From CAZHAX01 sp964530325 (lineage in GTDB: Bacteria; Chloroflexota; Anaerolineae; B4-G1), in contig CAZHAX010000001.1 in NCBI GenBank assembly GCA_964530325.1, positions 310,001-374,000 on the forward strand: a stretch of 64,000 bases of DNA, read 5' to 3'. Positions within the stretch are counted from its first letter, which is position 1; every line of letters begins with the position of its first letter. Positions 32,144 through 40,821 of the stretch are shown piece by piece. Both the position numbers and the translations under genes were made by a program. Under the pieces are notes generated by a model. That model did not search any database. It saw nothing but the letters and a program-made list of their open reading frames with translations, and was not told where the DNA came from.

Positions 32144-32911
32144 GTGATCCAGACGATTGGTCTCACCAAGCGCTTTGGCTCCCTGGTTGCCGTGGGCGAC
32201 CTCAATCTGACCGTGGGGTCCGGCGAGCTGTTCGGCTTCCTGGGCCCGAACGGGGCGGGCAAGACGACGACCGTGCGAATGCTCGTCGGCCTGCTCCAGC
32301 CCACGGCCGGGACGGCGATCGTGGCCGGCCACGACGTGCTGCAGGAGCCTCTTGAAGTCAAACGAGCGGTGGGCTATCTGGCCGAGGTGCCCTACTTGTA
32401 CGAGAAGCTCACCGGCTCGGAGTTCCTTCGCTTCGTAGGCGGCCTATACGGCCTCACGGATGCCGAGAGCGACGAGCGGGCGGAGCGCCTGCTCGGGTTG
32501 TTCGACCTGGAGGAGAAGAAGGACCAGCTTGTCCAGGGCTACTCTCGTGGTATGCGCCAGAAGCTGGGCCTCTCTGCAGCCCTGCTGCACGAGCCGCAGG
32601 TGCTCCTGCTCGATGAGCCGCTGGCTGGTTTCGATCCCCGCAGCGCCGCCCGGGCGAAGGAGGTGCTGCGCGAGCTGTGCAGTCGTGGAGTGACGATCAT
32701 GATGTGCACGCACGTGCTCGAGATCGCGGAGCGAGTGTGTGACCGCATTGGCATTCTCGACCAGGGGCGCCTGATCGCCGTAGGATCGATGGATGAGCTG
32801 CGGCAGCAAGCGCACTCGGCGGCCGGAGCGACGCTCGAGGAGATGTTCCTCCGCCTCACGGGCGACGGGGAGACGGCGGAAGCGGCGGCGATGCTGGGCA
32901 GGGCGGACTAG
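32144..32911 (+). CDS. ABC transporter ATP-binding protein
   Basis: A 255-residue ATPase with Walker A GPNGAGKTT, signature YSRGMRQKLGL, Walker B VLLLDEPLAGFD and a His-loop TH. The S-R-G-M-R signature is typical of bacteriocin or lipoprotein ABC-2 exporters. GTG 32144 follows AGGAGGGGCATC. It works with the permease of the next gene, 4 nt away. Confidence 0.92.
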   Translation: MIQTIGLTKRFGSLVAVGDLNLTVGSGELFGFLGPNGAGKTTTVRMLVGLLQPTAGTAIVAGHDVLQEPLEVKRAVGYLAEVPYLYEKLTGSEFLRFVGGLYGLTDAESDERAERLLGLFDLEEKKDQLVQGYSRGMRQKLGLSAALLHEPQVLLLDEPLAGFDPRSAARAKEVLRELCSRGVTIMMCTHVLEIAERVCDRIGILDQGRLIAVGSMDELRQQAHSAAGATLEEMFLRLTGDGETAEAAAMLGRAD

Positions 32912-32915
32912 CGCT

Positions 32916-34529
32916 ATGGTTGGCAAGATACTCCGTCCACGCCTGTGGGTCCTTCGCAGATGGGTGCGGGAGAGCTCTCCTGCCGTCCGCGCCGGCATGC
33001 TCGTCTTGCTCGCCGCCCTTGTTGCAGGCGGCGGATGGCTCTACTCCAAAGTCGTCAGTGCCCTGGCTATCGATCAGGTAGCCGCAGTTGCAGCCGGGAT
33101 GGTGCCCATCTGGCTATTCTTCCTGGTGATTGCCGCTCTGCTCGGGATCGGCGACATCCTGCAGCGTCTGTTCCTATCCTCCGATCTTGAGCTCTTGATG
33201 ACCGCGCCCGTTCCCCTGCGCACAATCTATCTGGTGAAGCTCTTCGAGTGTACTCGCGTGCTCTGGCTGCCGGCCTCGCTTGTGCTTGTCTTCCTGATTG
33301 CCTTGGGCCACGGACAGCGCGCTCCTGCCGCCTTCTTCCCGCTGGCTGTGCTTCTCGTGCTCGCCTCGACGCTCAGCGTGGCCTCTGTCATGGCCGCGCT
33401 GGTGATGCTCTTGGTGCGGATCATTCCCCCCCAGCGGCTGCGTGTCTGGATTCCGGCGGCCCTGGGCGTGGTCAGCGTGGCGCTGGCCCTCGGGCAACAG
33501 TCGCTGCTGCAGCAGTCGGTCGTCTGGGAGAACTGGGCGGTGATCGCCCAGGCCGTGCTCGATACGGGCCGGCTGGCGGTCGCCACTGTGGTATCCTGCG
33601 CCGCGGCGCTCGTTCTGGCGCTGGGGGGCTACCTGATCTTCAGGCGTGCCTTCTACTACGGCTGGAGTAGCTTCGCCCAGGCAGCTGTCCCCCGGCCGAG
33701 CGCGGCCACCCGGAGGCGAAAGGGCGCTGTCCGGGCGGGGGTGGGCCAGGTGCTATCGCCGCAGTGGCGCTCGCTTCTACTCAAGGAGTGGCATTCCTTG
33801 CGCCGCGATCCACGCCAGCTGATCAACCTGGTCATCACTCCCCTGATCGTCATAGGCTTCTCCGTGACCATGCTCAAACCGGAAGGCCCCTTGGGCATAC
33901 TGATGTTCTGGAACGTCCTGTTCTTCGCCGTTCTCATGGGATCGAGCGCCGTCTTCCACCTGGGGGTGGCAGCCACCGTCGGGGAAGGGCGCAATGTCGA
34001 TCTCCTGCGCAGGCTGCCCGTCCGAATGAGGACGATCCTGGCCGCCAAGTTCTGGGTGTCCTGGATGCCTGCCTGGCTGGCCTGGCTCCCTGTGCTGGCT
34101 GTGGCCAGCCTGCTTACGGAGCTGACTGTGTTGCAGGTATCGATCCTGGCCGGGGCATTGGCTTTGGCGTTGGCGGAGGTGGGCTCTGTCGGACCGGCGA
34201 TCGGTGCTCTGGCGGGCGACTTCGCTGTCGAGGAAGAGACGCGGCGGATGCCCATACCGATTCAGCTTCTCGGCATCCTGCTTCCCGGTGTATCTGTGTT
34301 GTTGACCGGGTTGAGTTGCGCTCTGGTCGTCTTCACCTTCTTCCCCTCCAGCGAGCTGGCGGCGACGACGGAGCAGGCGCTGGATGTCCTCCCTCCGGTC
34401 GCCTGGGTGGCCGGGGGCGGAGTGCTGCCGTGGCTGGGCCTGATCCTTGGCCACGCCATCTTCCTGCTCATCGTCGCGCGGCTGTGGAACGCGGGCGCGC
34501 TCCGGATGGAGCGCTGGGAGCCTGCCTGA
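32916..34529 (+). CDS. Large ABC-2-type permease
   Basis: A 537-residue membrane protein with about ten to twelve transmembrane helices and a cytoplasmic basic loop (residues 255-280, rich in Arg and Pro). It resembles the EcsB/YfiM-like ABC-2 permeases that pair with a single ATPase. ATG 32916 lies 4 nt after the ATPase stop; the frame opens further upstream inside the ATPase gene but without a start of use. Confidence 0.85.
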   Translation: MVGKILRPRLWVLRRWVRESSPAVRAGMLVLLAALVAGGGWLYSKVVSALAIDQVAAVAAGMVPIWLFFLVIAALLGIGDILQRLFLSSDLELLMTAPVPLRTIYLVKLFECTRVLWLPASLVLVFLIALGHGQRAPAAFFPLAVLLVLASTLSVASVMAALVMLLVRIIPPQRLRVWIPAALGVVSVALALGQQSLLQQSVVWENWAVIAQAVLDTGRLAVATVVSCAAALVLALGGYLIFRRAFYYGWSSFAQAAVPRPSAATRRRKGAVRAGVGQVLSPQWRSLLLKEWHSLRRDPRQLINLVITPLIVIGFSVTMLKPEGPLGILMFWNVLFFAVLMGSSAVFHLGVAATVGEGRNVDLLRRLPVRMRTILAAKFWVSWMPAWLAWLPVLAVASLLTELTVLQVSILAGALALALAEVGSVGPAIGALAGDFAVEEETRRMPIPIQLLGILLPGVSVLLTGLSCALVVFTFFPSSELAATTEQALDVLPPVAWVAGGGVLPWLGLILGHAIFLLIVARLWNAGALRMERWEPA

Positions 34530-34626
34530 GCGTCCCCTGCATGGGTCGACAGGCTCAACCCGTTCTCCTACGGCCAGGAGCTTATGTCTAGCAGCCACGC
34601 ATGCCCGGCCTAGTACCAGCGTCTCC

Positions 34627-34654
34627 TTGACAGCATGACCCCCCGTGGTAGAAT
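34627..34654 (+). promoter_or_regulatory. Promoter of the M23 peptidase gene
   Basis: TTGACA (34627-34632), 16-bp spacer, TAGAAT (34649-34654) with extended TGG. This is the best -35 in the right-hand half of the plus strand. Confidence 0.65.
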
Positions 34655-34712
34655 TGATCTGAGCCGCTAGGGCGGGCAGGACGGCGGGCTTCGGCCCTGC
34701 CGTAGTTACATA

Positions 34713-35675
34713 ATGACAGACAAGTCGGATAGTGCTCAAGGGGGCGGCAAGCGCCCCCGTTCTCTATTGCGATGGTCGGCGCTGGCCGCGGCGCTGGCTG
34801 TCGCCGGCTACATACTGGGCGCAGCACTGGCCCACGTGTGGGCGCCGCCGGTTTCGCTGCTCACATCCCTCGTCTTCGACGATGCTGCCGGGCCGTCCGA
34901 GCTGCCGCCGGGTGTCATGGTCGAGGGTAGTCTTGACTGCGCAGGAAGCGATGAGTGGCTCTTCAGCGGCCGACGGGGCCAGATCGCCGTCATCGAGATG
35001 TGGCTCCACCCGGGAGCCGGCTCCGACGTCGATGCGGAGCTGGCCCTCCGGCTTGCCGCTCCGGATGGGACCGTCCTGGCCAGCGAGGCGGGCTCCGTCT
35101 TCATGCTGCCGTACGTCGTCGAGCCGAGCCTGCCCAACAGCGGCGTCTACCGGGTGGAAGTCGCTCCCGTCTCCGGGGCAGCGGGCCGCTATTCGCTGGC
35201 CCTGGCTCTGTCTGATCCGCCTCAATCGGGCGCGGCCGGCGGCGGCGCACCTTCAGAGCTGGCCGATCCTGGCTCGGGCTCGGGAGCTGCGACTGCAGTA
35301 GAGGGCAGGTTCATCTGGCCCAGCCAGAACCGTGAGATATCTGGGTGGACCTTCCACGATCCGCGCAACCCGGGCCACATTGGCCTGGATATCGCCGCCG
35401 CGATGTGGGACCCGATTGTGGCGGTCGACGACGGCGTGGTGGTTTACGCCGAGTGGGGAGGGGGGTACGGCAACCTGGTCGTCGTCGAACACGAAGGGGA
35501 CTGGCTGTCCTACTACGGTCACCTCTCCGAGATCGTAGTTGAGGATGGCCAGGAAGTGAGTCAGGGCGATCTCCTGGGCGGCGCGGGCAGCACCGGCTAC
35601 TCTACCGGCCCGCACATCCACTTCGAGCTTCGCTATCAGGGCCGGCCTGTGGATCCCCATCTCTATCTTCCCTAG
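34713..35675 (+). CDS. M23-family peptidase, membrane-anchored
   Basis: A 320-residue exported LytM-type protein. It has an N-terminal transmembrane anchor (residues 22-48), a pre-peptidase-like beta domain, a Gly/Ser/Ala-rich linker, and an M23 domain. The zinc ligands are in H-I-G-L-D and the C-terminal GPHIHFELRYQG. The ligand Tyr and second His regions (WLSYYGHLSEI) are intact, so it is probably an active cell-wall endopeptidase. ATG 34713 is the first in frame after the promoter. Confidence 0.88.
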   Translation: MTDKSDSAQGGGKRPRSLLRWSALAAALAVAGYILGAALAHVWAPPVSLLTSLVFDDAAGPSELPPGVMVEGSLDCAGSDEWLFSGRRGQIAVIEMWLHPGAGSDVDAELALRLAAPDGTVLASEAGSVFMLPYVVEPSLPNSGVYRVEVAPVSGAAGRYSLALALSDPPQSGAAGGGAPSELADPGSGSGAATAVEGRFIWPSQNREISGWTFHDPRNPGHIGLDIAAAMWDPIVAVDDGVVVYAEWGGGYGNLVVVEHEGDWLSYYGHLSEIVVEDGQEVSQGDLLGGAGSTGYSTGPHIHFELRYQGRPVDPHLYLP

Positions 35676-35859
35676 TCGTTCTGCGCTGCGGGGCTGGCCT
35701 TCTCGGCCACTTCCCCGCTTCGACGCCGGGTCCGTTGCCTCTCCGTTCGTGAGCACGCACCTGCTGGCGGGACTGCCCGGCATGGCTCTCCCCTGCCTGA
35801 TGCGCAGGCATGGCGCAGGGATGGCGTCGGGCTGCCGTCAGGTTGCGGCCCAGGAGCTG

Positions 35860-35868
35860 TGGTATACT
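35860..35868 (+). promoter_or_regulatory. Extended -10 box upstream of the CreD-like gene
   Basis: TGG-TATACT at 35860-35868. TTGCGG occurs 14 bp upstream, too close to be a standard -35. The 282-bp gap (35676-35957) contains nothing else I can name. Confidence 0.45.
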
Positions 35869-35957
35869 GGCGCCAGAGCAGGTGTTGAGGGACCGAGCCA
35901 GCCGCAGGCTCGCGCCCAGAGTCACCTGCCCGAGACTGCGTTGTCAGGAGGTCAGCA

Positions 35958-37145
35958 ATGACTGTAGTAAGGCTTGGCGCTATCGTTCTCATCTTCGGCT
36001 GCGTGGCGCTCTGCTGGGGCATTCTCGGGACGAGCATCGTCGCCCGCACCGAGTACGGCTACGATGCGCTCGGGGAGCAGGTCCAGGAGCTGTGGGGCAC
36101 TCCTCACCACCAGTCTGCTCCCGTAGTCTACGTGGCCAGCGACAACGAAGCGGAGGAGGTGGAGCTGCTCTCCAGCGATATTGAAGTCGACCTGCAGCTC
36201 GAGCATCGCCGCAAGGGGCTGCTCTGGTACGCCACCTACGAAGTGGGCTTCGAGGCCTACTACACATTCCAGAATCCGTTCGACGAGAGGGCCACGGCCA
36301 CCGTCCAGTACGAGTTCCCATCGTCGACCGTGATCTACGATGATTTCGAGTTCCGCGTGGGGGACGTCTCGGCCACTCCGGCGGGCGGGTCGGGACGGTT
36401 TCTCAGCGCAGAGGTGGAGATGGCGCGCTCCGAAGTGATCCAGGTGCGCGTAGCCTACAACTCTCGCGGGCTGGACAGCTGGCAGTACAGCTTCGGCGAC
36501 GGCATCGCCACTGTGAGGAGCTTCGACCTCGTCGTCAACACCGACTTCGACGAGTACGATTTCCCGGACAACACGATCTCGGCCTCGGATAAGACAGCGA
36601 CTGGCGATGGCTGGCGGCTGGAGTGGCATTTCAGCAACATGGTCTCAGACGCCGACGTGGGCGTCAGGATGCCCCGTCGTCTCAACCCGGGGCCGGTTGC
36701 CAGCAGGATGAGCTACTTCGCCCCAGTATCACTGCTGTTCTTCTTCACTGTGCTCGTCGTCTTTGGCGTCGTCAGGGAGACGAATCTTCATCCCATGCAC
36801 TACTTCTTCCTCGGCGCCGCCTTCTTCGCCTTCCACCTGCTGTTCGCCTACCTGGTCGACCACCTGGCCCTGGAACTGGCCTTCGCTATCGCCGCCGTCG
36901 TGTCGATGGGGCTCGTCATCAGCTACCTGTGGAGAGCCGCGGGGCGCCGCTTCGCCCTTCGCGAGGCCGCCGTATCTCAGTTCCTGTTCCTCGTGCTCTT
37001 CTCCTACGCCTTCTTCTTCGAGGGGTACACAGGCCTCGTCGTCACTGTAGGAGCGGTCATAACGCTGGCGGTGTTGATGCACGTCACCGCCAAGGTCGAC
37101 TGGGGGCAGGTGTTCAGCCGGAAGAAGGCAGCGGCGAAGGAGTGA
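35958..37145 (+). CDS. CreD-like inner membrane protein
   Basis: A 395-residue protein. An N-terminal helix (residues 5-27) is followed by an extracytoplasmic beta domain to about residue 250, then five to six helices ending in a basic tail. The C-terminal half matches CreD: HPMHYFFLGAAFFAFHLL, DHLALELAFAIAAVVSMGL, and a last helix pair ending with V-T-A-K-V-D-W. CreD function is not settled. ATG 35958 follows GGAGG. Confidence 0.8.
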   Translation: MTVVRLGAIVLIFGCVALCWGILGTSIVARTEYGYDALGEQVQELWGTPHHQSAPVVYVASDNEAEEVELLSSDIEVDLQLEHRRKGLLWYATYEVGFEAYYTFQNPFDERATATVQYEFPSSTVIYDDFEFRVGDVSATPAGGSGRFLSAEVEMARSEVIQVRVAYNSRGLDSWQYSFGDGIATVRSFDLVVNTDFDEYDFPDNTISASDKTATGDGWRLEWHFSNMVSDADVGVRMPRRLNPGPVASRMSYFAPVSLLFFFTVLVVFGVVRETNLHPMHYFFLGAAFFAFHLLFAYLVDHLALELAFAIAAVVSMGLVISYLWRAAGRRFALREAAVSQFLFLVLFSYAFFFEGYTGLVVTVGAVITLAVLMHVTAKVDWGQVFSRKKAAAKE

Positions 37146-37213
37146 GACCCAGGGGATTGCAGCAGCTGCTCCGCTTTGCGCGGCAGAACGGCGACGAGAT
37201 GGGCGCTGCGTAG

Positions 37214-37645
37214 CTACTGGTCTTGGAGCCGGTCGAGTGCGGTGGTGATCTCGTCCCTGTCCGGCGCTCCGGCATGCGTCAGGGCCACGCTTCCGTCGCC
37301 GTCGAGCAGAACGAAGGTGGGGACGGCCCGCACGCTGTACCGAGCCGCCAGCTGACGGCCTATGCTATCCGCGACGGATACGCGCAGCACTGCGGCCCTG
37401 CCCTCCAGCTCCTTCTCCAGCCCGTCGACGACGGGCTTCGCCACCAGGCAGGATATTCAGGTGTTCGAGTAGAACTCGACGAGGGTGGGGCGGCCCTGGT
37501 TGACGAGAGCATCGAACTCCTCGGTCGAGGCCATCCTGTCCCCCGGCGTGTACAGGTAGAGGTAGCCGGCCAGCAGCGCCGCAATCAGCGCCAGGGTAGC
37601 CCAGTTCTCGCGCCAGAAGCTCTTCCTTTTCGTCTCTTCCATCAT
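37214..37645 (-). CDS. Membrane-anchored thioredoxin-like selenoprotein (U-x-x-C), in-frame TGA
   Basis: A 143-residue thioredoxin-fold protein if TGA (37459-37457) is read as selenocysteine 63. An N-terminal transmembrane helix (WATLALIAALLAGYLYLY) is followed by EFYSNT-U-I-S-C, then LVAKPVVDGLEKEL, VADSIGRQLAARYSVRAVPT (with the cis-Pro) and FVLLDGDG. The TGA falls at the first cysteine of the catalytic C-x-x-C, and the frame is otherwise unbroken. A hairpin follows (37437-37419). ATG 37645 is one of two adjacent ATGs; GTG 37654 is possible. It is the last gene of the redox operon. A pseudogene is the alternative, but the position and hairpin make selenocysteine the better reading. Confidence 0.85.
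37419..37459 (-). promoter_or_regulatory. UGA codon plus SECIS-like hairpin of the thioredoxin-like gene
   Basis: On the minus strand, TGA (37459-37457), then 19 nt, then AGCCCGTC (37437-37430), loop GTC (37429-37427), and the exact complement GACGGGCT (37426-37419). The GU-containing loop starts 27 nt after the stop, the same distance as in hdrA. Confidence 0.78.
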
Positions 37646-37693
37646 CGGACTCACATGAGCGGCGGCCGGATATCCCGATCGCCTCGATACCAG

Positions 37694-38542
37694 TCAATCG
37701 ACGAGCGACCGGAGTGTGGCCAGGTTCATCCTGTCCTCGGCCAGGTCGTCGCCCTTGGGAGTCTCGAGCAAGCCGGGCCGGCCCCCCAGGCGCGTGTCGT
37801 TTACCAACAGGCGGAAACCCTCCAGGCCGATCTCCCCCTGGCCGATGTGGGCGTGGCGGTCCTTCCGGCTTCCCAGCTCGCCCTTGCAGTCGTTCAGGTG
37901 TAGTGCTCGGAGCCGGTCAAGGCCGACGATCCTGTCGAAGTCGTCCATTGTCCGGCCGTATCCCTCCTCTGTCCTCATCTCGTAGCCTGCGGCGAAGATA
38001 TGACAAGTATCGAAGCAGGCCCCCAGTCGCTCGCCAGAAGCCGCGTGTTCCATCAGCCAGGCCAGTTGCTCGAAGCTGCTGCCCAGGCTCGTGCCCTGAC
38101 CGGCGGTCGTCTCCAGCAGCACCTGGGCCGAGAAGCCGCGCGTGGCCGCATGGACCTCGCCGAGGGCGCGGGCTATCTTGGCCATTCCCGCTTCCTCGCC
38201 GCTGTCGACGTGCGAGCCCGGATGAAGAACCAGATAGGGTATGCCGAGCGCCTCGCATCGCTCCAACTCGGTGACGAGCATGTCGCGTGACCGGACCCAC
38301 AGCTCCTCGTCCGGCGTGGCCAGGTTGAGCAAGTACGAGGCGTGGGCTACCACCGGCTGGATGCCGGTCTCCTCCGCCTTGGCCCGAAAGAGGGAGATAT
38401 CCTCCTCGGTCAGCTCTTTGACCGCCCAGTTCCTGTTCGGTTTGACGAAGATCTGGAGCGATTCGCAGCCGACCGACGCGGCTCTATCGAAGGCCTTGTA
38501 CAGGCCCCCGGCGATCGACTCGTGGGCGCCCAGCCTGAGCAA
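37694..38542 (-). CDS. nfo: Endonuclease IV (AP endonuclease)
   Basis: A 282-residue TIM-barrel AP endonuclease that cuts 5' to abasic sites. Zinc-ligand regions are visible: the N-terminal GAHESIAGGL, VLHPGSH, LLETTAGQG, GACFDTCHIFAAGY, and LHLNDCKGELGSRKDRHAHIGQG. Length is normal. Only 3 nt from the OsmC gene, within the long minus-strand operon. Confidence 0.93.
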   Translation of the reverse strand: MLRLGAHESIAGGLYKAFDRAASVGCESLQIFVKPNRNWAVKELTEEDISLFRAKAEETGIQPVVAHASYLLNLATPDEELWVRSRDMLVTELERCEALGIPYLVLHPGSHVDSGEEAGMAKIARALGEVHAATRGFSAQVLLETTAGQGTSLGSSFEQLAWLMEHAASGERLGACFDTCHIFAAGYEMRTEEGYGRTMDDFDRIVGLDRLRALHLNDCKGELGSRKDRHAHIGQGEIGLEGFRLLVNDTRLGGRPGLLETPKGDDLAEDRMNLATLRSLVD

Positions 38543-38545
38543 TCC

Positions 38546-38974
38546 TCAATCCTCCACGATGCGGAAAGACGTGCTGATGCTCGCCGCCTTGCCCAGCATC
38601 GCCGTTGCGCCGCAGTACTTGGTCTGAGAGAGCTCGATAGCCCGTTCCACCGCGGCGGCCTCGACGCCGCGGCCGTGAACGACGTACTGGAGATGGATCT
38701 CTGTGTAGATCATGGGGTGGTCCTCCGCCCGCTCGGCCGTGATCTCCACGTCGACACCGGAGAAGGATTGCCGTTTCTTCTGCAGTATGGAGACGACATC
38801 CATCGCCGTGCAGCTGCCCAGGCCTATCAGGAGCAGCTCCATCGGGCGAGGGCCGGCCTCCGCTCGCTCTTCGCCGGGCGGCGCATGGTCGATCACTATA
38901 CCCGGGCCCTGGGAGCCTGTTGCCACCAGCCTCAGGCCGGGACCAACCCAGGCTACTCTAGCTTCTGCTCTCAT
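38546..38974 (-). CDS. OsmC/Ohr-family peroxiredoxin-like protein
   Basis: A 142-residue protein with the OsmC fold. It has one conserved cysteine in GLGSCTAMDVVSIL and another near the C-terminus in SQTKYCGATAML. The pair is the peroxidatic/resolving arrangement of organic-hydroperoxide reductases. Substrate unknown; the protein may be YhfA-like. Confidence 0.88.
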   Translation of the reverse strand: MRAEARVAWVGPGLRLVATGSQGPGIVIDHAPPGEERAEAGPRPMELLLIGLGSCTAMDVVSILQKKRQSFSGVDVEITAERAEDHPMIYTEIHLQYVVHGRGVEAAAVERAIELSQTKYCGATAMLGKAASISTSFRIVED

Positions 38975-38992
38975 CTTTCGATCACCTCGTGC

Positions 38993-39325
38993 CTATGCGG
39001 GCTGATGGGGGATCACACAGACCATTCGGAGAGGGCTCTCCCCAATGTTGCGGTAGGCGTGCGGCTCCCCTGGTGGGATGTAGAGTGCCACTCCTGCGCG
39101 GAGTTCGACGGTGCCATCCGGTCCTTCTGCCACCCCCTCTCCGTCGACAATGAAGATCTCGTGTTCGAATGGGTGCTCGTGTGGGCCGAAGGCCGTGCCG
39201 GGAGCGAACTCTATGATGCGCATGGCGAAGTTGGGCGCACCCTCCGGCTGCCCGATCACCCAGCGGATGGTGATCCCCTCGGCGAAAGGCTCAGGCGGCG
39301 TGTCGTGGTAGTCTCGACCCAGCAT
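38993..39325 (-). CDS. Cupin-domain protein
   Basis: A 110-residue single cupin with the metal ligands in GPHEHPFEHEIFIVDGEG and a second motif around YIPPGEPHAYRN. Metal and substrate unknown. Confidence 0.88.
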   Translation of the reverse strand: MLGRDYHDTPPEPFAEGITIRWVIGQPEGAPNFAMRIIEFAPGTAFGPHEHPFEHEIFIVDGEGVAEGPDGTVELRAGVALYIPPGEPHAYRNIGESPLRMVCVIPHQPA

Positions 39326-39334
39326 CGTTCTCTC

Positions 39335-40471
39335 CTATTCCCGGCGGCCTGGCTCCGTGGCCGGCAGCCTATTGCTCCAACCCAACAGCAGGTCGAGCGG
39401 GGCGCGGAGGGCCATACGACCGTAAGTCGTACGGCCGGCGAAGAGCTGGAGGAAGCGATCGATGAAGCGAGGGTTTCTCACAGCCCACTCGAAGCAGGCC
39501 CGCGGACAGCCGTAGAAGACGCGAGCCCATAGGCGCCCCCAGCGCAGGTCGGAGCCGATCTCGTTGTGGATGCGGCGGTCGAATCGAGCCAGGTCCTGGG
39601 CGAGGATCGCCTCCGCCGCGATGCGGCCGCTCTCCACTGCGCGGCGAATACCCTCTCCCAATAGCGGGTCCATCAAGCCGGCGGCATCCCCGGCCAGCAG
39701 TACCCTGCCTTTGTGCAGCGGCTCGCGGCGCACGTAGATAGGCAGCGGGTGGCCGTGCTGCTCGGATCCGTCGACGTCAATCCCCAGTTTGGCCATCTCC
39801 CGCTTCAGGGTCCCCTTCATCTGGCCTGCCTTGAGGCCGAAGGAGCCGATGCCCACCGAGAGATGGTCGGCTTTGGGGAAGACCCACAGGTAGCCCTGAT
39901 AGGGGGTGCCGAAGAGGAAGACCGCCGTGGACTCGAACTCCGACAGGAGCCCATCGCCGGCTGGTACCTCCGCCTCGATGGCGCCCCCCATGACCTTGCC
40001 TCTTCTCAGGCGCACGATCTGGGCGACGAGGGAGTTGGCGCCGTCTGCACCTATCAGATACCGCGTGGAGAATGCATCACCCGCCGCCGTCGTCACCTCC
40101 ACGTGGTTTTCGTTCTGTCTGAGCGTCGCCAGAGCGGTAGCATCGCGAACGTCTGCCCGCGCCTGCTGCAGGATGTGGTAGTCGAAGTGATCGCGCATCG
40201 CTGTGGCGACTGCTCCTGGCGGCAGCGCCGCCAGTACTTCGCGGCCGTCGTGGAATCGTAGGCGCAGCTGGAGTACGGTCTGCTCCAACACCGGAGAGAA
40301 ATCGAAGGGGAACGCCCGCAGCAGGGCGGTGGGCACGCCGCCGCCACAAGCCTTGTAGCGCGGCACTCGCTCCTTTTCGAGGACCAGCACACGCTGTCCC
40401 GCCTCGCCCAGCCAATAGGCTGCCGAGGCACCGGCGGGGCCTGCTCCCACGATTATCGCGTCGAAGTCCAT
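39335..40471 (-). CDS. FAD-dependent oxidoreductase, geranylgeranyl-reductase-like
   Basis: A 378-residue flavoprotein. The N-terminal GxGxxG is in AIIVGAGPAGASAAYWLG, then VLEKERVPRYKACGGG, the GG-motif of geranylgeranyl-reductase-like enzymes, and VLLAGDAAGLMDPLLGEG for the flavin. In bacteria these reduce polyprenyl chains, or act on quinone or lipid precursors; the role here is unresolved. Start ATG 40471. Confidence 0.86.
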   Translation of the reverse strand: MDFDAIIVGAGPAGASAAYWLGEAGQRVLVLEKERVPRYKACGGGVPTALLRAFPFDFSPVLEQTVLQLRLRFHDGREVLAALPPGAVATAMRDHFDYHILQQARADVRDATALATLRQNENHVEVTTAAGDAFSTRYLIGADGANSLVAQIVRLRRGKVMGGAIEAEVPAGDGLLSEFESTAVFLFGTPYQGYLWVFPKADHLSVGIGSFGLKAGQMKGTLKREMAKLGIDVDGSEQHGHPLPIYVRREPLHKGRVLLAGDAAGLMDPLLGEGIRRAVESGRIAAEAILAQDLARFDRRIHNEIGSDLRWGRLWARVFYGCPRACFEWAVRNPRFIDRFLQLFAGRTTYGRMALRAPLDLLLGWSNRLPATEPGRRE

Positions 40472-40488
40472 AGCCGGAGAGATCCCTC

Positions 40489-40743
40489 TCAGCGGGGCTG
40501 CTTCCAGAAGCAGACCATCTGATCGGGCCGGAATGCGACCTGGACGAGCTCCCAGCCCGAATCACCCTCGACATCGAGCAGGGCCTCGATAGCCTGCGTG
40601 AAGGGGTTCGGCCCGGCGTCGAAGAAGCAGGCGCCCTCGTCGCTGCAGAAGATCGCCGGAGGCACTTCCTCGACGACGTCGGGCAGGAGGGCCAGAACCT
40701 CTTCGCCCGTGTGAATGGTTATCCTATGCCGCCATTTGGTCAT
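40489..40743 (-). CDS. Small hypothetical protein in the redox operon
   Basis: An 84-residue protein, not recognised. ATG 40743 follows AAGGAG. The C-terminal segment G-W-E-L-V-Q-V-A-F-R-P-D-Q-M-V-C-F-W-K is reminiscent of DUF4177-like small proteins. Two cysteines lie mid-protein (FCSDEGACFF). Confidence 0.65.
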   Translation of the reverse strand: MTKWRHRITIHTGEEVLALLPDVVEEVPPAIFCSDEGACFFDAGPNPFTQAIEALLDVEGDSGWELVQVAFRPDQMVCFWKQPR

Positions 40744-40821
40744 TCCTGCTGCTCCTTCCTGCACCAGTCGGCACCAGCGGGGCCGCCGACCGGTTCACCG
40801 CGTGGTCGCCCTGGCCCTCGC

